From Dyadobacter endophyticus (lineage in GTDB: Bacteria > Bacteroidota > Bacteroidia > Cytophagales > Spirosomataceae): 64,000 bases of DNA. Positions 59,482 through 64,000 of this stretch are shown piece by piece; position 1 is the stretch's first letter, and each line of letters begins with the position of its first letter. Below the pieces are notes generated by a model, which worked only from the letters and a program-made list of their open reading frames with translations, was not told the origin of the DNA and made no database searches. Made by a program: the position numbers and the translations under genes. The stretch is from assembly GCF_014641595.1 (NCBI RefSeq), contig NZ_BMIA01000003.1:806001-870000 (forward strand), read 5' to 3'.

Positions 59482-59655
59482 ATGGAAAACAAACATATGA
59501 TAGGGGGGTTGGTCTCGTTGCTAACAGACCCCCGGAAGCGGTTGACGATCAAAAAGTATTTGAAGCGTATTTACTATTGTGAAGAAATTGGCGACAGTAA
59601 CAAAAAGATGCAGGCCTTTTTCGAAAGGGAGTTGATCCCTATTCCAGTGAACTGA
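59482..59655 (+). CDS. Small protein of unknown function
   Basis: 57 codons from the ATG at 59482: MENKHMIGGLVSLL then a Lys/Arg-rich middle (DPRKRLTIKKYLKRIYY) and an acidic end. I know no family for it. The frame continues upstream to 59356, but that part is polar and lacks the look of a coding region. It is a short, basic, probably cytoplasmic protein with its own terminator 24 bases after the stop. No clear promoter is seen, apart from a TATGTTTC near 59462 that lacks a partner. Confidence rests on the terminator and a plausible start; it could be noncoding. Confidence 0.4.
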   Translation: MENKHMIGGLVSLLTDPRKRLTIKKYLKRIYYCEEIGDSNKKMQAFFERELIPIPVN

Positions 59656-59678
59656 TTGATGCAATAAGATGATGTCCG

Positions 59679-59716
59679 GCGAGCCCTAGTGTAATATGCT
59701 AGGGCTCGCTTTTTTT
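59679..59716 (+). terminator. Terminator after the small ORF
   Basis: A perfect 11-bp stem GCGAGCCCTAG/CTAGGGCTCGC (59679-59689 with 59699-59709) and nine-base loop, followed by seven T. It ends the transcript of the small ORF at 59482-59655. Confidence 0.92.
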
Positions 59717-59953
59717 CTGAAAGTCTATCCAAACCCGTATGCGCAAACTAGTCCGAGCCGCTCCATGTGCTAAGGCAACAACTTTTCCATGTTCACGGAC
59801 ACTCAAAAAGTCAGGTTTTAACGGCCATCGAGCAGGCCTTGCATCCCCGGCGTGAGGTGTATTAAAGCGTTTTTTGAAAGCGGATTATTCTCCAAGAAAT
59901 GAAATATTATTCTAAATATTTCTTAATTGATTTTTATTTACAAAATTTTATTC
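59717..59953. other. Intergenic region without a recognised gene
   Basis: About 240 bases. The first part (59717-59870) has no open frame with a likely start and no motif I recognise. From 59880 on it becomes strongly AT-rich up to the csp promoter. No repeat or terminator is seen. Confidence 0.5.
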
Positions 59954-59961
59954 TAAATTTG
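59954..59961 (+). promoter_or_regulatory. -7 box of the cold-shock gene
   Basis: TAAATTTG is an exact TAnnTTTG, within a long AT-rich stretch; the only TTG nearby (59937) is 14 bases away, too close. The leader would be about 16 bases, shorter than the long cold-shock leaders known in E. coli. Confidence 0.5.
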
Positions 59962-59983
59962 GTAAATATTTTAAAATAATGTT

Positions 59984-60175
59984 ATGAATAAAGGAACAGT
60001 TAAGTTTTTTAATGATACCAAAGGGTTTGGGTTCATTGCTCCGGAAAATGGCGGAGATGATATTTTTGTACACACTAGTGGTCTCAATCACGATATCCGT
60101 GAGAATGACAGTGTATCTTACGAAGTAGAAGAAGGGAGAAAAGGCCTGAACGCAGTTAATGTAACTATTATCTAA
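59984..60175 (+). CDS. CspA-family cold-shock protein
   Basis: 63 residues. A single cold-shock domain with RNP1 KGFGFIAP and RNP2 DIFVHTSG, very close to other bacterial Csp proteins. It binds single-stranded RNA and DNA and melts structure. It is its own transcript, with the -7 box at 59954 and a terminator at 60202. Confidence 0.95.
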   Translation: MNKGTVKFFNDTKGFGFIAPENGGDDIFVHTSGLNHDIRENDSVSYEVEEGRKGLNAVNVTII

Positions 60176-60201
60176 GCGACCGGACATACAAAGTATAACA
60201 G

Positions 60202-60227
60202 AATCCTCCCGGTGTGGAGGATTTTTT
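60202..60227 (+). terminator. Terminator of the cold-shock gene
   Basis: AATCCTCC (60202-60209) pairs with GGAGGATT (60216-60223), a 6-base loop, and a T-run follows. It lies 27 bases after the csp stop and 18 before the next start. Confidence 0.88.
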
Positions 60228-60244
60228 GTTTTAGACCATATATT

Positions 60245-61171
60245 ATGAAAACCAGCATCGAGCAACACCGGAGATCGTTACGGCAGATTGTGGCATCGCT
60301 ATTAACAGAGCTGCCTGCTACGCTTTTTGGTAAAGTTCTGCTTTGCTCGACTGCGTTCCTTTCTATCCTGCTTTCCTTTTTGCTTCGGTTTGTACTGCAA
60401 TACCGGAAATCGGTTATTCGAAAAAATTTAACAACCTCTTTCCCGACCAAACCTTCCCGCGAGATTCGTAAGCTTATGAGCGCTTATTACCGTCACATGA
60501 GCGATCTGCTACTTGAACCTTTTTTGTTTTACCTGGCCCCCGAGCGACTCAGAAAGCGTCTGGCCAACTACATAAATCCGGAAGTTCTGGAGTTGCTCTA
60601 TACAGACCGTCGGCCAGTAATAGTATTCGCATCACATTACGGAAACTGGGAGTACCTGATAAATCTTCCGCAAGTGACGGACTACCCGGTATATTCAGCG
60701 TATTCGCCGATCAAAAATAGTTTGCTCGACAGCTTGATGATCAGACTGCGGTCATTTTTGGGAGTCAAACTTATCCCCAAAAAGGGATTCTACCGACAGG
60801 CGTTGTCACTACTGCGGCAAACTGCTATACCCAACTTGCTGGTTGTCATTGCGGATCAGCGGCCTGCGCCGGGAAACGACAAATTCCATATTTCTTTTCT
60901 GGACCAGGATACTGCCGTTCAAACGGGAGGGGAAAGGATGGCGGCATCATCGCATGCAGCAGTCGTCTATGTTGAATCCCAAAAAAGATCCCGTTTCAGC
61001 TACGAGTTTACATTTCGGCTGATGGAACATCCCGACCGATCCACACCCCTAAGCATTACAAAGGCCTACTACCATTTTCTCGAAAAGAGCATCAGCCGCG
61101 CGCCATCTTACTGGCTGTGGTCACACAACCGTTGGAAGATTCCGGCAGCCAATGCAATTCACGCATCTTAA
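60245..61171 (+). CDS. LpxL/HtrB-family lipid A acyltransferase
   Basis: 308 residues from the ATG at 60245; the longer frame from 60212 would run through the csp terminator hairpin. N-terminal membrane helix (about residues 33-58, LFGKVLLCSTAFLSILLSF), then the acyltransferase domain with the catalytic HYGNWE (His-x4-Glu) and the later ADQRP. It adds a secondary acyl chain to lipid A, late in the pathway begun by lpxA and lpxD elsewhere in this window. No promoter seen; read-through from csp is possible. GH130-like gene follows after 9 bases. Confidence 0.9.
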   Translation: MKTSIEQHRRSLRQIVASLLTELPATLFGKVLLCSTAFLSILLSFLLRFVLQYRKSVIRKNLTTSFPTKPSREIRKLMSAYYRHMSDLLLEPFLFYLAPERLRKRLANYINPEVLELLYTDRRPVIVFASHYGNWEYLINLPQVTDYPVYSAYSPIKNSLLDSLMIRLRSFLGVKLIPKKGFYRQALSLLRQTAIPNLLVVIADQRPAPGNDKFHISFLDQDTAVQTGGERMAASSHAAVVYVESQKRSRFSYEFTFRLMEHPDRSTPLSITKAYYHFLEKSISRAPSYWLWSHNRWKIPAANAIHAS

Positions 61172-61180
61172 ATACTTACT

Positions 61181-62653
61181 ATGGCCGCACATCTTATTCG
61201 GAAGGACACTGTTTTTCAACCTGATTCCAGCCGTGTAATTGCACGATTTCTATACAACGGAGACGATCGGAGCAGGCAGTTAATCTCGCTTATTCTCACC
61301 CTCGATACAAGCACCCAGGTACGGCAATTGAACAACGTCCTGAGAAAATACGCTAAACGGCACCGGAATATCCTGAAAGTGTTTGAGCGGCATTTCCGAA
61401 AGCTGGACTCCTTGCTAGAGACCATGAAAATCAACCCGCAGGACCTGGAAACAAAGCAGCGTCTGCTAATCGGTGCCTATTTCACGATGGAATACTCTAT
61501 CGAAGCCGCCGCGTTCTTCAATCCGTCCATTGTGGCCGACCCGGACCAGTCCGGTACCGAGCCCGGTGAAACCCGGATTATCCTCAGCTTCCGTGCTACG
61601 GGGGAAGGCCATATATCTTCGATCGTATTCCGGTCTGCACTCATTGACCAAAATAATGATATCACCATCGATACACCGGGGCGATTGCTCGACTCTCCCG
61701 AGCATGTCCGGAACCACATATATAAGAAAAAGTCGTTTTTGTCGAAACTTGGCGAAATGCAGGACTTGGATAATCTTGCGTACCCGGCTATTGAAGGAAA
61801 ACTAACGGAGACCTTCACTTACGAAGAGCTTAAAAGGTATGTGGAAGAAACCAGCAGTTTGCCGGGAATGGATATTCCGGGCGCGCTATTTCTCCGGGAG
61901 GTAATGTGGCTGGCCTCGTCGCATTACGAAATGGATTTCTCCCTGGACACCGACATTTCTGAACGCGTGATCTTTCCTATCGCCGATACGGAAAAGCGGG
62001 GTATCGAAGATGCTAGGTTTGTCTGTTTTACAGATGACAAGCAACAACAGACCTACTATGCTACTTACACCGCATACGACGGCGCCAATATACTGCCCAA
62101 GCTGTTGACTACCCGCGACTTTTACCATTTCAAAGTACTGCCGCTTCACGGAGAAATTGCGCAGAACAAGGGCATGGCACTGTTTCCCCGCAAAATCAAC
62201 GGCAAATACGCCATGCTTTGCCGTATCGATGGCGTCAACAATTACATTGCTTACTCAGAAAATATTAGTGTTTGGCGAAAGGCAACTTTGATCCAGGCAC
62301 CAAAGTTCCCCTGGGAATTTGTTCAAATTGGAAATTGTGGCTCGCCCATAGAAACGCGGGCCGGATGGCTGGTAATGACCCACGGAGTGGGACCGATGCG
62401 CGAGTACGTGCTTGGTGCCTCGCTGTTTGAACTGGAAAACCCTGAAAATGAAATCGGACGCTTGACTGATCCTTTACTAATCCCCAACGCAAGCGAGCGC
62501 GACGGCTATGTACCGAATGTGGTATATTCCTGCGGTGCCTTTGTGCACAACCAGAGTCTGATTATTCCCTACGCCACCTCCGACTATGCTTCTACCTACG
62601 CCGCAGTCAATTTGGAAGAATTGTTGGAAGACCTTCTCCGGGACAAAAGTTAA
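61181..62653 (+). CDS. GH130-family glycoside phosphorylase/hydrolase-like protein
   Basis: 490 residues. The C-terminal 320 form a five-bladed propeller of the GH130 type: FNPSIV-like start, VIFPIADTEKRGIEDARFVCF with the proton-donor Asp in GIEDAR (usual family form is GxEDPR), then NKGMALFPRKINGKYAMLCRIDG and FVQIGNCGSPIETRAGWLV. The first 150 residues are helical and not seen in the classical members. GH130 enzymes cleave beta-mannosides with phosphate or water; substrate unknown. It lies 9 bases after an LpxL-like gene and overlaps the stop of the convergent GT4 gene by 4 bases. Confidence 0.82.
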   Translation: MAAHLIRKDTVFQPDSSRVIARFLYNGDDRSRQLISLILTLDTSTQVRQLNNVLRKYAKRHRNILKVFERHFRKLDSLLETMKINPQDLETKQRLLIGAYFTMEYSIEAAAFFNPSIVADPDQSGTEPGETRIILSFRATGEGHISSIVFRSALIDQNNDITIDTPGRLLDSPEHVRNHIYKKKSFLSKLGEMQDLDNLAYPAIEGKLTETFTYEELKRYVEETSSLPGMDIPGALFLREVMWLASSHYEMDFSLDTDISERVIFPIADTEKRGIEDARFVCFTDDKQQQTYYATYTAYDGANILPKLLTTRDFYHFKVLPLHGEIAQNKGMALFPRKINGKYAMLCRIDGVNNYIAYSENISVWRKATLIQAPKFPWEFVQIGNCGSPIETRAGWLVMTHGVGPMREYVLGASLFELENPENEIGRLTDPLLIPNASERDGYVPNVVYSCGAFVHNQSLIIPYATSDYASTYAAVNLEELLEDLLRDKS

Positions 62654-63660
62654 CGGCCCAATATTTGTTCATACACCGTCAGGTAATTGTCAACCATCTT
62701 TTCTTTCGAAAACATGGCTTTCGCCCATTGGCGGCATTCCTGTCTGTCGAGTTGCCATATCTTTTCAACAGCCTCAACCGCCTCACCGATTGTCTGAACC
62801 AGGAAACCGGTTTTTCCGTCGACGACCAGCTCGCACATCGAGCCACGGTTGAAGGCGATTACAGGCGTGCCGCAGAACATCGATTCAGCGACACTTAAAC
62901 CAAAGGGTTCGTCGAACTGAATCGGATGAAGCAGGGCGAGAGCCTTTCCCAGCAACGTTTTGCGCTCGGATGGCCCTACATTTCCAATATAATAAACGGA
63001 TCTTTCGTCGATACAGGGTTTGATTTTTTGCTCAAAATAGGCGTCGTCCTGGATCAGCCCCGCGATCAACAGGATCTTTCCCGACTCCCTGGCTATCTGA
63101 ATCGCTTCCATTGTTCCCTTCTCGGGATGGATACGCCCGAAAAACAGCAGATAATCCTGCGAACTTGTCTCGAAAGGAAAATCCTTGCCATCAACACCGT
63201 TATATACTGTTGCGATGTAATCCAGCTCGATGCTGCGGTCGGCATTGCTGATTGATGCGTACGAGCATGAGTCATTATACTTCCGGTACACATCCATAAT
63301 TTTGGGAGAGGAAAAACCATGGATCGTCGTCAGCATCGGCGTGTGGATCAGTTTTGAGTAGGTCAATGGGAGAAAATCGAAATGATTGTGGATCAGATCA
63401 AACCGCCCGGCATTTTCCATTAAGTGACTGATATGCAAGCACTCTGCCACCTTCGGGTCGATATTCCTGTCTTCGGCGTAAGGTACCTCGCAAGTTCCCT
63501 CCAGAGTTGCCGCAGTTACCGAATCGGTTGTGGCAAAAAGCGTTACATCTATCCCCTTCTCGACGAGCCCTTCCGTCAGATACGAAGCCACCTGCTCCCA
63601 GGGGCCGTACTGCCGGGGCGGCGTACGCCAGGCGATCGATGACAATATAGCGACCTTCAT
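62650..63660 (-). CDS. GT4-family glycosyltransferase
   Basis: 336 residues, GT-B fold. The N-terminal half has a shifted Rossmann start VAILSSIAWRTPPRQYGPWEQVA and HNHFDFLP; the C-terminal half has FFGRIHPEKGTMEAI and EPFGLSVAESMFCGTPVIAFNRGSMCELV with the Glu residues that hold the nucleotide sugar. Donor unknown (GT4 uses several). No signal peptide, cytoplasmic. It overlaps the partial upstream gene (63657) by ATGA and converges on the GH130-like gene; together they look like a small glycan-building unit. Confidence 0.88.
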   Translation of the reverse strand: MKVAILSSIAWRTPPRQYGPWEQVASYLTEGLVEKGIDVTLFATTDSVTAATLEGTCEVPYAEDRNIDPKVAECLHISHLMENAGRFDLIHNHFDFLPLTYSKLIHTPMLTTIHGFSSPKIMDVYRKYNDSCSYASISNADRSIELDYIATVYNGVDGKDFPFETSSQDYLLFFGRIHPEKGTMEAIQIARESGKILLIAGLIQDDAYFEQKIKPCIDERSVYYIGNVGPSERKTLLGKALALLHPIQFDEPFGLSVAESMFCGTPVIAFNRGSMCELVVDGKTGFLVQTIGEAVEAVEKIWQLDRQECRQWAKAMFSKEKMVDNYLTVYEQILGR

Positions 63661-64000
63661 ACCAGTTCCGCATCCATTTTGGTGATCTCTTCAAACGCTT
63701 CAAGCACGCTCAAATGTGAGATCAGATAGGCCAATGTGCTTTCAGCCCCCTGGTTTCGGTTCACCCCTGAGCTTTCCAACCCGTCGCAACAACCTTTTGT
63801 TTCAAAATCGTAGAGGCTTACCCGGAGGTCGTTTTCTCCCAAAAACCACATGAAACAGGTGTATAGCTTCTGAATGTAAGACTGATCTTTGGTAAGCCGG
63901 AAAGCCTGATGGAACATCAATACCATGGCAAGCGCATCCAGCGGCTGCTGGGCAAACATCGATTGCTCGCGGTCTCTGCTGTACCAATCCTGGTTGCCCA
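63657..64000 (-). CDS. C-terminal part of a gene probably related to a glycan-processing or glycosyltransferase protein (5' end beyond window)
   Basis: An open frame on the minus strand covers 63657-64000 and continues past the window end, so only about 114 C-terminal residues are seen. The sequence (QQPLDALAMVLMFHQAF, WFLGENDLRVSLYDFETKGCCDGLES, VNRNQGAESTLAYLISHL) looks like helical alpha/alpha-toroid ends found next to GT4 and GH130 genes in Bacteroidota. It could be a carbohydrate-active enzyme or a fused glycosyltransferase; I cannot name it. Stop overlaps the GT4 start by ATGA, so the two are one transcript. Confidence 0.7.
   Translation of the reverse strand, partial: GNQDWYSRDREQSMFAQQPLDALAMVLMFHQAFRLTKDQSYIQKLYTCFMWFLGENDLRVSLYDFETKGCCDGLESSGVNRNQGAESTLAYLISHLSVLEAFEEITKMDAELV

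Noticed and set aside
1..64000. Insertion sequences, prophage genes, CRISPR arrays and riboswitches
   Set aside because: No transposase, integrase or phage structural gene, no regularly spaced repeat array with spacers and no recognised riboswitch core were found by reading; weak cases could be missed without a covariance search.

Overview
The window looks like chromosomal DNA of a Gram-negative member of the Bacteroidota, most likely a Cytophagales bacterium close to Dyadobacter or Spirosoma (inferred from protein character, not from a database search). The signs are a PorQ-type type IX secretion protein, proteins with C-terminal sorting domains, a fused lpxC-fabZ gene, DUF4494 and DUF2007 proteins, and promoters of the TTG-N19/20-TAnnTTTG type rather than sigma70 boxes. 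I see no insertion sequence, prophage, CRISPR array or rRNA. There is one tRNA gene. Genes are dense on both strands, and many transcription units end in clear hairpin terminators.

Layout. 1-11 kb: the end of a ModF-like double ABC ATPase, porQ, an acyl-CoA carboxylase beta subunit, then a Gfo/Idh/MocA oxidoreductase paired with a large HEAT-repeat protein carrying two DUF1080 domains, an SMP-30-like propeller and an RRM RNA-binding protein. 11-19.4 kb (minus strand): DUF486 membrane protein, nucleoside permease, mutS, an rRNA pseudouridine synthase, a probable Uma2 remnant, exonuclease III, a large membrane protein and a LEA14-like lipoprotein. 19.5-26 kb: DUF4494 protein, an OmpA-domain protein, lpxH, a CarboxypepD_reg-like protein and the CPBP-DUF2007-cdsA operon. 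26-29 kb: dusB, a biotin carrier protein, pyrH and frr. 29-32 kb: the UDP-glucose dehydrogenase and UDP-glucuronate decarboxylase pair (UDP-xylose synthesis). 32-37 kb: acyl-CoA dehydrogenase, a secreted GH9 enzyme and an SPFH-NfeD pair. 37-44 kb: two tandem PafA-like phosphatases and an M16 peptidase. 44-50 kb: a lipoprotein, a thioesterase, a TamB-like protein and tsaD. 50-54 kb: a secreted sugar-dehydrogenase-like protein with a sorting domain, an NHL-repeat lipoprotein and a MOSC protein. 54-59 kb: lpxA, lpxC-fabZ, lpxD and an HD hydrolase. 59-64 kb: a CAU tRNA, a small unknown ORF, a cold-shock protein, an LpxL-type acyltransferase, a GH130-like enzyme, a GT4 glycosyltransferase and a partial gene.

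A recurring theme is building the envelope: lipid A synthesis (lpxH, lpxD, lpxC-fabZ, lpxA and an LpxL-like enzyme), phospholipid synthesis (cdsA), outer-membrane assembly and secretion (TamB, PorQ) and secreted carbohydrate-active enzymes. The most unusual items are a helically phased GTCA/TGAC dyad at 1348-1437, the oxidoreductase/HEAT-DUF1080 pair, the tandem phosphatases separated by a terminator with no visible promoter, a 34-bp perfect palindromic terminator, and the small ORF near 59.5 kb. Nothing here stands out as a defence island or an obviously new multigene system.
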